A DNA stretch of 64,000 nt from a virus. Of the stretch, positions 1 to 14,300 are shown one piece after another (the first letter of the stretch is position 1; each line of letters opens with the position of its first letter). Location: positions 57,097 to 121,096 of IMG/VR virus record IMGVR_UViG_3300008262_000018; one strand, 5' to 3'. Made by a program: the position numbers and the translations under genes. The notes beneath the pieces were generated by a model. The model searched no databases. It saw only the letters and a list, made by a program, of their open reading frames with translations, and was not told where the DNA came from.

Positions 1-2322
1 AAAGAGCAACAGTATAATAGTGGATTTAGCAAACTAGCTAATCAATGGGCGTATATTTCAAGACCTGTAACAAATCCTGAAAATGCAAAGGTTAGGGATG
101 CTTTTTTAAAACAGGCTAAAGAAAATTTAAAAAATCTTTCTACATTAGATTTATCTGAGTATCAAAATGTTGAGGCAGCTATGAACGTTTTTGCTCCTTA
201 TCAAAACAATGAAAATCTTATTGGAGATCAAGAACTTACAGCATTTTATAATGAGCAAGAAAATATAGCTGAAGGATATAGAAATACAGAAGGAGGTAAG
301 TATTTTAATGAAGATAATTTAAATGATATTAGATTACAAAGATCTTTATTTGCTCAAGCTAAACCTACTGATTGGAAATCATTTTATAGTGGTAAAAGAC
401 CTTATAATCCCTATTATGATACTCAAGATGAGTATACTAAATTAATGGAGAAATTCAAACCATCAAGTGTTACAACAATTAATAAAAATGGTTTTTATAT
501 TACAACAATCACTGATAAGTCTTGGTATAAAGAAGATATCCAAAGGTATTTAAATGGAATGCTTTCTGAGAAAGCTAAAAACCAATGGGAAATTGAAGCT
601 CGTGTTAGGCTTAATTCTAATCCAGATGGCGTTAAAGAATTATATTTACAGCAATCTAAAGAGAGACTTCCTGCTATTGATAAAGAACTTAATAGAATAA
701 ATGTTGAACTTGTAAAAGCAAAAACACAAGAAGAAAAAGATGCTTTATTAAAAAATAAAGATTACTTTATAAATCTTAAAAAAGAGCTTTCTGATAATGT
801 TTCTAAAATTGAAAAAGGTGATCAAAACTTTATAAGACAAAATTTAGAGTCATTTTCAAAATCAGTGTATATAAATGGTGTTATAGATAAAATAGCAACT
901 GCAAATCAGCATAAAGATATAGATCAAAAACTAGACTTTGATCAAGCTGCTTTAACTGTTTATCAGCAGCAACAACAAAACTGGAGAACTAAATATTCTG
1001 AAGATGCACAAACCTATAGAACAAAATTAGCAATTGCAGCAGATGAGCGTAAGCGTAAAAGTGGTAGTGGTGATGATGGTGACGTACCTCCTATAACAGT
1101 ATCTGACCCTGGTGGCACTTCAGATGTTAATGAACCATTAAATTTTGAACAACTAAAAGAAAAAGCAAGTCAAGCTAAAACAGAAACTGCTATTAAACAT
1201 GATGAACTTGTAACTTATATTAAAAGTAGTACTAATAAAAAAGATTTAAGTGAAACAGAATTTCAAAGTTGGGTAGCAAGTCATCCTAATAATCAATTGG
1301 TTAAAGAGTATGTACAAAAAGCTCATAATCAACAAGCTTGGGAATCAATGGGTGAAAGAAGAAAAGAGGATGCGATGAGATTTGCTATTAATCAAATAGG
1401 AGAAGAAAATTATAATAAATTGGTCGAATGGAATAAGACAAAACAATATTATTCTCCCAATGAATCTGCTCCACCTGAACAAATTGTTCAATCAAGGGGG
1501 GATATGTATAATCTTAATCGTGGACAACGTTTACAAACACAATTTCAAATAGACAAGTTTGCAAGGGAGCAAGCAAATACACAAACAGGTTTTGATGGAA
1601 ATGCTTATAATAAACAATTCGATGCTTATGTTAAATCGTATCTTGCAGAAAAAAAGGATGTTGCTCTTAACACTAAAGGTTCTATGTATACAAAAAATGT
1701 AATAGGATTTAAACCAAGACAAGCAACTATAGCTGGTTTAGCAGGATTAGATGTAGATGATGTAACAAGCATTGTTGCAGTACCTACAACTAATGGATTA
1801 AACATTAGTTTTAAAATTAATGAAAGTAAAGAAAATCCTTATAATGAAGACAAGCATACTATTATTGCTAATAGTATAACAACTAGACTTTCAGGTAGTG
1901 GAGCATCTGTAGGAGAATATAATTCAGAAACTAAAACAATAACAGTTAGAAATGTACCTACATTAGATGCATTTATGGATGATGATGTTTACGGATCTAT
2001 AGATCATTCATATCATGTGCAAGTTAATGATATTGTTAACTGGAGAGGTAATATTCCAGGTGCAGATAAAATAATTCCTCTTGCTGTTAAAGATGCTGGA
2101 GGTAAAAATCGTGTATTTGAAATTAAAAAAGTAACAGGTTATAGTCCAGATTCTGATTTTTATATGTTATTAAATCCTCTAGATAGAAGTAATTTACATG
2201 AAGATGTAACATATAGAAATATAGTTGCTCCATATAACGCATTAGCTTATTTATTAAATAATAATTCTGATGATATAGATCTTATGTTACAAACAAAAGC
2301 TAATAAAAATAAAGGCCAGTAA
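1..2322 (+). CDS. Large virion-associated protein, C-terminal part (5' end outside window)
   Basis: The reading frame is open from the first base of the window, so the gene starts upstream; the first internal ATG is at 181 but 60 codons before it are open and look coding. The visible part is about 773 residues, hydrophilic, rich in Lys, Asn and Gln, with long predicted helices and a glutamine cluster followed by a Ser/Gly/Asp linker around 1055-1130. I recognise no catalytic motif. It lies 24 nt before the giant RNA polymerase gene on the same strand. In crAss-like phages this position holds large proteins packaged in the virion and ejected with the DNA, so a cargo or internal virion role is inferred from context only. 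Confidence 0.75.
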   Translation, partial: KEQQYNSGFSKLANQWAYISRPVTNPENAKVRDAFLKQAKENLKNLSTLDLSEYQNVEAAMNVFAPYQNNENLIGDQELTAFYNEQENIAEGYRNTEGGKYFNEDNLNDIRLQRSLFAQAKPTDWKSFYSGKRPYNPYYDTQDEYTKLMEKFKPSSVTTINKNGFYITTITDKSWYKEDIQRYLNGMLSEKAKNQWEIEARVRLNSNPDGVKELYLQQSKERLPAIDKELNRINVELVKAKTQEEKDALLKNKDYFINLKKELSDNVSKIEKGDQNFIRQNLESFSKSVYINGVIDKIATANQHKDIDQKLDFDQAALTVYQQQQQNWRTKYSEDAQTYRTKLAIAADERKRKSGSGDDGDVPPITVSDPGGTSDVNEPLNFEQLKEKASQAKTETAIKHDELVTYIKSSTNKKDLSETEFQSWVASHPNNQLVKEYVQKAHNQQAWESMGERRKEDAMRFAINQIGEENYNKLVEWNKTKQYYSPNESAPPEQIVQSRGDMYNLNRGQRLQTQFQIDKFAREQANTQTGFDGNAYNKQFDAYVKSYLAEKKDVALNTKGSMYTKNVIGFKPRQATIAGLAGLDVDDVTSIVAVPTTNGLNISFKINESKENPYNEDKHTIIANSITTRLSGSGASVGEYNSETKTITVRNVPTLDAFMDDDVYGSIDHSYHVQVNDIVNWRGNIPGADKIIPLAVKDAGGKNRVFEIKKVTGYSPDSDFYMLLNPLDRSNLHEDVTYRNIVAPYNALAYLLNNNSDDIDLMLQTKANKNKGQ

Positions 2323-2346
2323 ATAATTTTATAACCAGTTTAGGAT

Positions 2347-5300
2347 ATGGCAGAAAATAAACTTTTTGAGGGAATGCAGTTAGATCAAAAACTAGGAATG
2401 GATGAGTTTGAACAACAACTTGATCTAGAAGGTTTGGATAAAAAACCTTTTGAAGTAACTGCTGACACTTCATTACCAAGAAGAATTAAAACTGAAGAAC
2501 AAGCTTTAAATGCACTTAATGATGCTTTTGTAAGAGGCACTCAAGCTACAAGAGGTGGTTCATCAGGATTGTACAATCCTAAAATTGTTCCTTACAATAG
2601 TGTAAAGAAGTATTTAGACATGCCTTATGGCTACAACTATGGTCTTGATAATGATAATTTTTACGCTAATCAAGAACATTGGTTAAAAACAGCTGGTAAA
2701 GGTATTATGCGATTTGGTATAGGTACAGTTGCTAAAGTTGGTGAAGGTGCAGGTTTTTTATTAGGATTATCTAATCCATTAAACTGGGATGGTGATGTTA
2801 TTTCTAATGCTGCTGATAATGGAATATCACAACTGTTTGGAGCACTTGACCAAAAAACAAAAGAAGATTGGTTTCCTCTTTACCAAGAAGCTGAAGATAG
2901 AGAAAAAGGATTTTGGAATAGACTATTTACTGATGGAGATTTTTGGGCTGGAGATATTGCAGATGGATTTGCATTTGCAGTATCTGTTTTTGTTCCAGGT
3001 ATGGCATTGAGTAAGTTAGGATTAGGTGCAAAAGTATTAAGAGCAACTGCTCCTCTTAGAATTGGTACAGGTATTGCTGAAGATGCTGTTATTAATGCAG
3101 GAAAAGTTCAAAACTATCTCACAAGAGGTGCTCAAATAGCAAAAGGAATAGATAAGTTTACTGCATGGGGAACTATGACAGCAAGTGAATCTTTATTTGA
3201 AGCTGCTGAAATAAAAAGAAATATTATAAATTCTCTTACGCAAGATGAATTTGGAAACTATGTAATAAATAAAGAAACAGGTCGTCCATATACAGAAGAA
3301 GAAAAGAAAAGAATTGCTGGTCAAAACGCCCAAGGTGCTTTTTTGTTAAACACTGCACTTCTTGGAATGACTAATATTATACAGCTGAGATGGCTTGGTA
3401 AAATATTTAATGAAGGTGCTGAGTTAAGCACTAAACGTATTATAGGAACAAAAAATTTAACTGATGTTTTAAAACTTCCATCAGCATCAGGAAAAATATC
3501 AAAATTTTTAGATGGTAAGTTAGGTGCGTTTTTTTCAGGTTTACCAACAGCTATTGCATCAGAAGGTTTTGTAGAAGAAAACTTTCAGCTTGCTATTCAA
3601 AGGTTGACCGAATCTTATGGTAAAAAAGGTAAAGTTAGAGACTATTTAAATGTAAAAGAACTTTTAGGTCAAGTTGGTAGTCAAACATTAAAAGCAATTT
3701 TGGGTGATGATCCTGAAGCTTCTACAAGTATTGGACTAGGTGGTTTGATTGGTACATCTATGTCAGGTGTATCTAATGTAATGAACTTTTCAAGAGAAAA
3801 AGTTAATAATGAAAACTTAGTAACATCATACAATAATGCACAACAAAATTGGTTAAAGTTTGGTAACATTTACAAAACACAAACAGTTGAAACAACAGAT
3901 GATAGTGGAAATATTGTTAAAACAGAAAAAATAGTATTTGATCCTCAAGGTAGACCAGAAGAAGATGTAGAAAAAGTAGCTGGTGTTTTAACAGGATATA
4001 GAGCTGTTACATCAATGCTTGATGAGTCTGAAAAATTAAAAGATGGTTTGATAAAAACCACAATGCGCGATATGGCTTTTGCTGAGTTTGTAAAAGCACA
4101 CATTAACGCTGGAATTGAAAGTAATCTTTTGGAGAAACTTGATGATGTAATAAAAGCATCACCAGAAGAAGTTGTTAAACTTGGGTTTATTCTTGATGAT
4201 AATGTTGCAGATCAAGTAAATAGATATAAAAACTTGGCTTCAAAAATAATGAAGCAAGATAAGTTAATAAATAGAGATATTTTATTTGATAATACACCAG
4301 AAGATTTAGCAAGAAAAAATACATTAATTGACTTAGCTTCTAAACAAGCTGTTTATGAAAACCTTAGAGATGAAATATCTAAGTCACAAACAGAATTAAA
4401 AAATGAACTAATTGATACTAAAAATACATCTTTATCAGATGGATTAGTAGATCAACTTAATGATCTTGTTTATAGAATTAATGCACAAGAAGAGAAGTTA
4501 AATTCTTTAAAAAAGACTGGCGAGCAATCTTTTGCTTATACAATGGCTAATGATGTTCTTAATGATCTTAAATCTGACCTAAATGATTTATTAAAAAATA
4601 ATGAGTTATCTGTTAAAGATATAAAGAAAGGAAAAGATGGTTTTTATAAATATGAAAAGAAGAGAAGAAATCGTCCTGGAATAGTAGATCAATATAATAA
4701 GAAATCAAAAGTAAAAAGCGAATTAGAAAATTATATTGATGAGCTAGGATATGAGTGGGCAAAATATGCTGATGCAATAAATGGTAAGGATAACTTTCTT
4801 AAAACTTATAATGAAGAAGTTATAGAACCATTAAATAATGATCTTACTAAAAAAGAAGAAGTAGAAAAAGAATTAGCATCAAGACCAAAGGTAGCTTCTG
4901 CAACTATAAAGGATAGTGAAGGAAATGATGTAGATATTTCTTTTTCTGAAAAAGATGTTTACACAAGAGTTAATCCCACTACTAAAAAAACAGAAAAAAT
5001 ACAAGTTGAAAGTATTGACCTTGAAAAAGGTATGGTTATAGTTATTGCTCCTAATGGAACTTCAATAACTGCTCCCATTAAAGATTTTTCACAGGTGCTA
5101 TTTAATGAGCAATGGAAGTTAGAGAAAGTAAAAGAAAAACCAAAAGCTGAACCTAAAGAAGGACAAGATCCTTCTGAAACAGAAGAAGGTTTGTTTACAG
5201 AAATTGAAGATGGTAAGCTTACAGCTGAAGAAGAAAAGTATGCACAAAGACCTAAGTTTCAAGAAGTAGGATTTGGTAAAACATTTGGTAGACAATTTAA

Positions 5301-8300
5301 CGATCCTCCTGCAAATACTATTCCAAACACTGAGAATGGCTCTGATAGATTCTACTATTTTACGGCTAAGCATAATGTTTACAATCGTTACTACTTTTTA
5401 AAAGTGGTAACAGCTGATAATGATGAGTTTAAAATTAGAGACTCAAAGCAGAATCCAGATGATATCAAAGTAGTCTTGATGAAGAGAACTAAAACTGGTG
5501 AAGATCAGTTTAGGTATGACTATGTAGATAAAGATAATAAAATAATTCCTGAAGGATCTGCTACAAAAAATAATATTATATATAGATCTTTAATTGATAT
5601 TAATAATCTTGATATTGATAGAGTTAAAAGAGATTATACAATTGGAGGATTGACAGATGCTGAGATACAAAAAGCAATTGATGAACACATTGCTTTTCAA
5701 AAAGATTTAGCTAAGAGGATAAAAGAAGGTGAGGAAGTATTTTTAAAAGCAGTTTCTACTTCTCCTGGTGTACATACAATAATGTACTCTAATGAGTTTG
5801 ATGAAAAAGGTAATCCAAAACCAGCAGAGCAACCTTTAGAAGGTCGTATTATTGCTCGTGATCCTGACTTTGATGATTTAAGAAGTGCAAACAATCCTGA
5901 AATTAATATTGACTTAAGAGTTGTTACAGCAGATAATGTACCAGCTCAAGGTATTAGAGCAGGTCGTCTTGTTATGCAAGAGTACACTCTTGAGAATGGT
6001 AGAAAGATTTGGGGTGATAATATTTATAGAGTATTTAATAGACAGCTTGATGAAAATGAAAAGGAGAACATATATAATGCTCTTCTTAGACTTTCTGATT
6101 TGTATATTAAAAAATATGGTAAGAAGAATTTCTTTGGTAAGAAAGTAAAAAAATCAACCAAACTTTCAAAAGAAGAAGAGTCTGAGTTAAATCTCATCAC
6201 TGGATATTTAAAAGGTGTTATTAATTGGTCTAAACCAAAGGCTAAAGAAAAGGTTTCTGATAAGAACTTTTGGATAAGCAATGGTTTGCATAGAGGTAGC
6301 ACAGTTGTTCCTTTTGATAGAGCTAGTATTACAAAGAATAAAGAAAAACTTACAAAAGGACTCTACCATAATGTAAACAGTACATATCTAAAGGAAGATA
6401 TGTCTTTTACTACTCTTAAATTTGACAAACTTGGGAAAGCTTCTAAAGATGTTAAATATGATACATATACAGAATACCTTTTAGCAAAAAGAGAAAAAGG
6501 TGCACCACCTGTATACACATCTCTTCCTTTAGCAAATTCTGATATTCCACAAAGAACAAATGCTTATATTAAATGGCAAGAGGTTGGTGTTAAAGAAGAT
6601 GTTGTTGAGGATACAAAGAAGAGAGAAGAGAAAATGGATGCTGCTTCATCAGCTCTTCCAAAAATAGATAGAGAGATCAATGAATTTGTTTCTTTAAAAA
6701 GAAAGTATTTAAAGATTAGAGGTGTCGAGTTTAAATTTACAATATCAAAAGATAGTGTTGTATTTAGTTTTAAAACAGAGAAAGGATATGAACAAAAGAC
6801 TGATCCTATTCCTTTAAGTGAAGTTCCTAAAAGAAGAGATGATTTAATTCAAGTTATTTCAAAAAGAACAGGGTATAAATACGGAGCTACAGCTGCTTTT
6901 CATAAATTAACATTAGAGACATTAGAAAAAGAAAAGAAAAGAAAAGAAGAAGCTAAAAAGAAAGCAGAAGAAGCTGCTAAGAAAAAGCCTAGTGTTTCTA
7001 CAGATGCTAAAGTTAAGATAGAAGCTAAGAAAGCTGAAATACAAAAATTAGAGAAAGAAAAATCTGATTTATTAACAGAAACTAAAACTTCTGAGAAAAG
7101 TGAAATAGATGCCATTCGAGATTTATTAAAAATTGGAAATAAATTTAAAATAGATGGTATAGATGTTACTGTTATTCCTTATGGTACTGGTATGATGATT
7201 TCTGCGGATGGTGTACTTCCAATAAAAGGATATGTTTTTCGTACTAAAAATTTAAACGAAGACGAATTAAATAATCTTACTTATATTTTATATCAAAATA
7301 ACTTTAAAGGAAATAAAAATGTACCTTTAAGTACTTCTGAAATAGATGCTAAAATAAATAAAGCAAAACAAGAACTAGCTGTTTTAGAAGGTGGTGCTAA
7401 ACCTACTGAAGTAACAACAGAAGGTCCTTTCTTTTCTATTGAAGATGCTGTTAGCAATGCTACTATCAAAGATGGTATTGCCACTGCTGTTGTTTCTACA
7501 AAAAATATAACAACTAATGAGGTAGCTGAACTATACAGAGCAGAAGTTAAAATTGTAGGTGGAAATGTACAAGCTGCAAAAAGAGAATTAAGTAAAAAAC
7601 TTCTTGCACAAATTGATACAATAGATGATAACGATATTCCTTTTAGATTAGCAACTGAGCAAGAAGTATCTGAACTTGAAGATTTCGATGAGTATCAGAA
7701 ATTTATGGGAGAAAAACTTCCTCAGATTCCAATTCAAAGAGTTAATAATTTGATTTATGGAAAAGCATTGGGTGCTTTTTTAAAAGGTGGTATTTATATT
7801 TATAATAAAGCAAGTAAGGGTACAGGATATCATGAAGCATTTGAAGCTGTATGGGCTAGTTATCTTACTGATGATGAACAGTTTGAATTAATAAAAGAGT
7901 TTAGACAACGCGAAGGTTCTTTTACAAACCCTTATACAAACATCACTAAACCTTACGCAGAAGCTACTAGATATGATGTAAGAGAGATGTTAGCAGATGA
8001 GTTTGGACCTTATATTGAAAACGAGTCATTTAGTCCTAAAACAGTAGGAGAAAAAACTAAAAACATCCTTCAAAAACTTTGGGAGTTTATTAAATCTATA
8101 TTTGGTCTTAGCAAAAAAGATAGAAAAGATTTTGATACTTATGTTAATAAGATATTTAAGAAAATTTCTAAAGGAGGATATAAGAATGCTAAACCTATTA
8201 GAGATGTAATGACGTTAGCTCCTTCTTTTAAAGTAGCTCCTGGTTTAAATCAACAACAAACCTTAGATGCTTTAGAAGGAATTAACTTTTATTTCTTTAA

Positions 8301-11300
8301 GGAACTCTTCTTAAGAGGGAACACTGTAGATAGTATTATTAGAGGTTTAGATAAGAATGAGATTAACAAGCTTTTAACAAATACTTTTGATACTGCTTTT
8401 AATCAAGTTGTGGCTAATGCCAATGTTGTAAATACAGGTGTTGCTAAAATAGTTAGTGAGCAAAAGAAAGCTCTTTATGATATTTTTAAAGCTAACTTAA
8501 AAAGATATGGAGTTCGTTTTTTTGAGTTAGAAGAACAAGATGAAAGTAAAACAAATGACCCTCTTGGTATTAGAGACTCTATTACCATAGATCCTAGAAA
8601 AACAACCTCTGTAAACGTTTCGTTGCTATTGCTTTCATTGCCAGATATAAGAACTATAAATGGTAAACTAAAACATCAGTTGAATGACTTAGGTCAACCA
8701 ACGCTTGTTGATTCATCAAGAGTGCATACACTTCTTCTAAACGAATTAAGTAATGTATCTTTTATAGTAAAGGAAGATGGTACTAAGGTGAATGCTTTTG
8801 ATCAAATGATTGAAAAGCTTGATGAAAAGTACATGAATACTAAACTGGTTGATGGTAAGCTTGTAAAAGATGGTACATATAGAGAAGGCTATCAATGGGT
8901 TAATAGTTTAAAAATTCGTTTAAAATATCAAGACTTAAAAGGTAATCGTATACAAACAAATGAACTTGATATAGATGATATTAGTCTTCGCGTAGCATTT
9001 ATTAAGAGTTTTTCTAATACTAAGTTTATCCCTGATAAAATGATTGTAGAGAGCGATGGCTTTATCTACAACTTTAATCCTTTGATTAATGTTAATGAGG
9101 ATAGAATTAGAAAAGATTGGGCTAATAATATCAAAAAACAATTAATTTCTAATAAGTCTAAACTATTTAAGTTACAGAAATCTGGTAGATATACTGTCAA
9201 CCAAGCATCTGATGATTACTTTATGCTTGTTGATTACAAAGATAGTGTTGGATTGGAACCTGTCTTAGAAGGATTTAGAAAACTAGGAATAGAATTTTCA
9301 GCTACAACCACTGAACTTAGCAGATACGAAACAACTTTAAGAGAACAATATATTCAAATAGTTAATCGATTTGAAGATAAGACTATTACAGACTTAGAAG
9401 ACTTGTTTGCAAAAGATGTAATTGGTGGTCGTATAGATACACTAATTGGAATAGAGTCTAAGTTTGAAGGAGAAGATAATGTATTAAGCTATTACAATGC
9501 TGATGGGGAAATACAATACTCAGTGGGTATACCTTCTCTCTTTGGTACAACAATTAATATATTAAATAAAGTTAATTCGCTTGAAGAACTTGTTACAACA
9601 GCACCTTGGTTAGGGTTTATTAATAATGAAGGTAAAGCAGAACTCCACCCCTACCAAACTAACTCTATGCTTTTGAAACCTGGTGGATTGTTGTTTAATA
9701 AAGATGGTAAAAGAAAAAGAGCTTCTAAAGATCAAGAGCTCACTTATCGTGTAATTTCAGGTACAGGTGTTTCTAACGTAGATGGTACAAATACTGCTAA
9801 GCTTCAGTTTCCTGAACGTATAGCACTAAAGATTCACTATCTGCTTAATAACGTAACCTTTACACTAATCAACTCTGATAAGAGTACAGAGTATGGAATA
9901 TCTCTACCTAGTAAGTTATTTGTCGAAACTTCTGATGTAGATAATCTTCTTAATGATGAAGATCAAAAAATAACTAACATCTATATAGATCAGCTTAAAG
10001 ATGAACTTGCAGCTGCTGTTTTCCAAAAGACTGATCCTCAGAACATTCAATATTATAGCAAAGGTGTATTTGATCTTGGTCATTTTAGAGATATACTATC
10101 TGATAAAGTGAAAGATAAGTTTAAGAAAAACATATTAGATGAAGAGTCTAAAGACTTTGGCGACTATGAAAAGTTTGTAGAGGATAACCTTAAGGATATT
10201 GAGAAAGATATTAGAACTTATTTAAAAGCTAAGGTAGAAGAGACATATAACTTCTTATTAGAAAATGATATATTCTACAAACCAGGATCTAGAGGTTTCT
10301 GGACTGATTTAAAAATTACAGATGCTATTGATAATGAGCTTTTAAATAAAGTGTTGTCAATAGAGCCTAAGACTGTTAAAGACAGGGATGGATATACTAG
10401 CGATGACATTATGAAAATTGCTGGTTATCTAGCTATTAATGAAGAGATATCAGTTACTGAGCAACACAAGATTGTATATGGTCATCCTGCTATGTATAAA
10501 GATTTGCCAAAACGTGCAAATGGTCCCACTTCTACAAAAGAAGCATTAGTTGAAGATAGTGATATTGTTTCTTGGCAAGATAATAATATGCCAAGGCATG
10601 ATCTTAAAAAGAGATCAGAAGATGTAAATCAAACTATCAATGTGGTATCTTATAAAGACATGGATGTTGTTAGTATCTTTTATAAGGAAATAGCTGAAAA
10701 CATATATAAAGATCTTCGTAATGCAGGTCTTTCACAAGAAGAAGCTGAGAAGAAAGTGGGGGCTAGATTTGATGAATCTAACAATATAACTGGTTTTATA
10801 ATTAAGAATGGAGAATATACAGGATCTGTAAGTGCATATCTTAAACTAACTGAATCTGATGCGATGGCAATGGGTATGCCTGATGCTATTAGAGATTTGC
10901 TATTTGCAAGTAGTAAGTTTACTGATGAGAGAGCTGCTCAATGGGATTATGAAATTGCATATGAAAAGCTAGTTAGATCAGGAACTATAAAAGCAAAAGA
11001 TGGAACTACTATTAAAAAATCAGATCCTAGATATAGAAAGTTTTCAAAAGCTGAATTAGCAGATGCTCTTGAAATATATAAAGTTGGAGATCCAGGATAT
11101 ATATTTGAAGTACTTAAGCCTCAATACTTTGGATATGGAGTCACTAAAAATATATCACATCCTGTCTTTTTGAAACACGCTGTTCAACCTAAGTTTTACA
11201 GACATGTTGAAGGAACACAATTTGAAAAGCTGTATATAGCTGCGCAAAGTAATAAAATAGATATTATTGGATTTGAGTCTGGTGAAAAAGTTGGTAATGT

Positions 11301-14300
11301 CACTACAGAATCAGGTGACTTTGTTCCTGTTTACAATGATCTAGGTGGTACTAATATAGATGAGACTGATGGTAAATACGCTTTTCCTGAAGACTTACCT
11401 ATTCAAACTTTGTATAGTAGGTTCTATGGTATACAAGTGGAGCAAAGTAATAAACCTAAGAAGTCAGTTGTAAGAGGTACACAGGTGACTAAAATCATTA
11501 TGACAAACTTCTATGAAAATGGATTACCAATTAATGAAAGTATTGGAACATTAATAGAAGACTATAATAGCACAATTGATTCTATTATAAAATTAGGAAA
11601 AGAAAAACTTTTAAAAGATCTTGGTTTAGAAAGAGATGGTAAAGATTATAAAACAAAGGATCTTTCTAAGCTTATTGAAATTTTAAGAGCAGAAGCTGAA
11701 TCTCGTGATCTACCAGATAATATCATAGATGCAATTGATTATATAGAAGATATAGAAAATGAAGAGCAAAGCCTTCTCTATTCTTTTGATACAATTATAA
11801 CTAGAGAGAAAATTGATAATATTCTAAACTCAATAGTTGATTCAAGAGTGATTTCTGAAAAGATGAACGGTAAATCATCTCCACAGGTGGCTTCTACGCT
11901 GTATGAAAGTAATCCTCGCAGCTTTATGTATGTTAAAGATGGAGTGTATACACAGCTAAGCAAGTCTGCTCTTAAAACTTTAACAGAAGAAGAGCGCAAG
12001 AGCATTAAAATGACTTCATCAGATTTGAAGTTTTATCGTAAAGGAAAAGATGGTAAAACTTTGAGTATGGAAGTTTATATAGCATGGCCTTTTGGAGATC
12101 AAGTTACACCTGAGCAAATGGGGCTAAAGTTAGAAAATGGTATTTATAAGGTGCCAGAAGGTGCTCTTCGTAACATGGATAAAGAAATTTTAAGAATTAT
12201 TGGCTTCCGTATTCCTACACAGGCTCCTAACTCAATTGAAAGTATTATTATCAAAGGATTTACACCAGCAACAAATGGTGATATGATTGTTGTACCATCA
12301 GAAATAGTTGGTAAATCAGGATCTGACTTTGATATTGATAAACTCAATCTTTACATGCCTAATGTTGAAATAGACGTTGATGGTAATAAATATTATGGAG
12401 AAACTGAGTTTAATGATTTTCTTTATAATAATCTTGTTAAAAGAGGACTATCTGCTGATAAAGCTAAACAAGTAATTGACACATTTACTAAAGATGACTA
12501 TGTACAACTTAATCGTACAACCTTTGCAGAAGCAGGTAAGTATCAAAAGAATGCAGAACTTAGCTTAAATGATATCTCTAAAAGAATGCAAGCTTCTGAT
12601 CAAACATTAGAATATATTAAAAAAGGTATACAAGCTTATAACTTAAATTCTAAAAACAGAAAATATATTAGATATATTCCTGAAGATACTACCACTAAAC
12701 AAGGTCTTCAGAATAGACTTATAAGAATAATGTCTGATCTTATTCTTTCTCCTGAAAACTATGTACAGCTTGTAACCCCTAATAGTACAGCTACATTAAA
12801 AGGATTGGCTAATAGAATGTCTAGACTTGAAGCAATAGCTAATCCAGATAGCTTAAAACAAAATGAAAAATCATTAACGTATTTAAGAAGTTTTATTGGT
12901 ACAACAAAAACAAGGGAGAGATATCTTACAGCTAAACAAATGGTGGGTATTTCAGCATTACATAGTACATTTCATGCTATGGCTCAAAAAGTTGGATTAA
13001 AAGTTAAGGCTGAATATAAAACTAAAAACATAGGATATTTAATTCCTAAAGAAGAAGAAACTACAGGTAAAGGACGTAATAAAACTACCACTCTTAAAGC
13101 TAAAACTGTAGAACCTATTGTAATTAAACTTCCTCATCATCCTGCTGATGAAAAAACTGGGTTGTTTAGTATAGGCTATAAAAAAGCTGTTGATGGTCAA
13201 GATATTTCTGAAATGAATTCAGAATCTACATCAGGATTTGTTGATGGTGCAAAAGATCCATTTGTATTTGATTTGAAGCTATCAATGAATACAGCATCTA
13301 CATGGTTCTACCTTAGACACATGGGTGTCCCTGAATCATATATAGCAGCGTTATTTAGCCAGCCTATTATTGTAGATTATTTTAAAAAGTTTGCAAAGAA
13401 CAGATCTAACTTTAAAAAACAGAATGGAGAGAATCTTTCTAGAGAAGAGCTTATGTTTGAAGCAGTGGCTCCCTACTATGATAAGGTTGTAAAAGGTGGA
13501 TCATTGTTAGCAACGCTTAATTCAATAGAAGAATCTACATTTAATGTTTCTTTTAAAAATCAAAGAAAGAACGATATATTAAAACAACTAGATGTAATAT
13601 ATAATACATTTGACGAGTTTACACTTTCAGAATTAGAAGAAGCTATTACATTAGGTGAAAAGGCTGATCCTAAACTTCAGATTGCAGCGCTATTAAGTTA
13701 CTTAAGATATAATGCTCAAGCTAGTTATTTAAGTAGTTTTATAGCTGGAATTGGTTTTGATACAGGAAAAACAGCAACTACACAGGAAGCTATCTTACAG
13801 ATGTCTAAATGGAAAAAAGCAGAGAAACAAGAGTTTATTAATAATCCAAATGCAATAATGGATGAAACATTTTTAGGACAACTTAAAGCACAAAAAGAAG
13901 ATGTCTTTAATATGTTTAGACGTTTCTTTATTACGTTGTCTCCAGATATTCTAAATGTATTTCAAAAACTTTATGATAAACTTGATGATCCTGATACATT
14001 CTTGATGAGAGATGATGCTTATAATTTAATTACAAGATATCAAAATCACGTATTAGGATATATTCTCCACACTACGCCATTCAAAACATTTGATGGCACA
14101 GAAAAAACACTGAATCAAATGTATGAGGATATGTTCAAGGGAGATAATTCTATAGCAAAACGTTTGTTAGATTTAAAGAATTCTAAAGACGACACTATAT
14201 CAGAAAATTTATTTATAAAAGAATTAATGCCATTATTAACAAATAACGATATTAAAACAAATAATATATCCTTATTTAGAAATAGACTTGATACTTTTGA

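Noticed and set aside
6900-7115. Antisense ORFs inside the three giant genes
   Set aside because: They are shadows of A-rich coding sequence: rich in Ser, Phe and Leu, without conserved motifs or start contexts.
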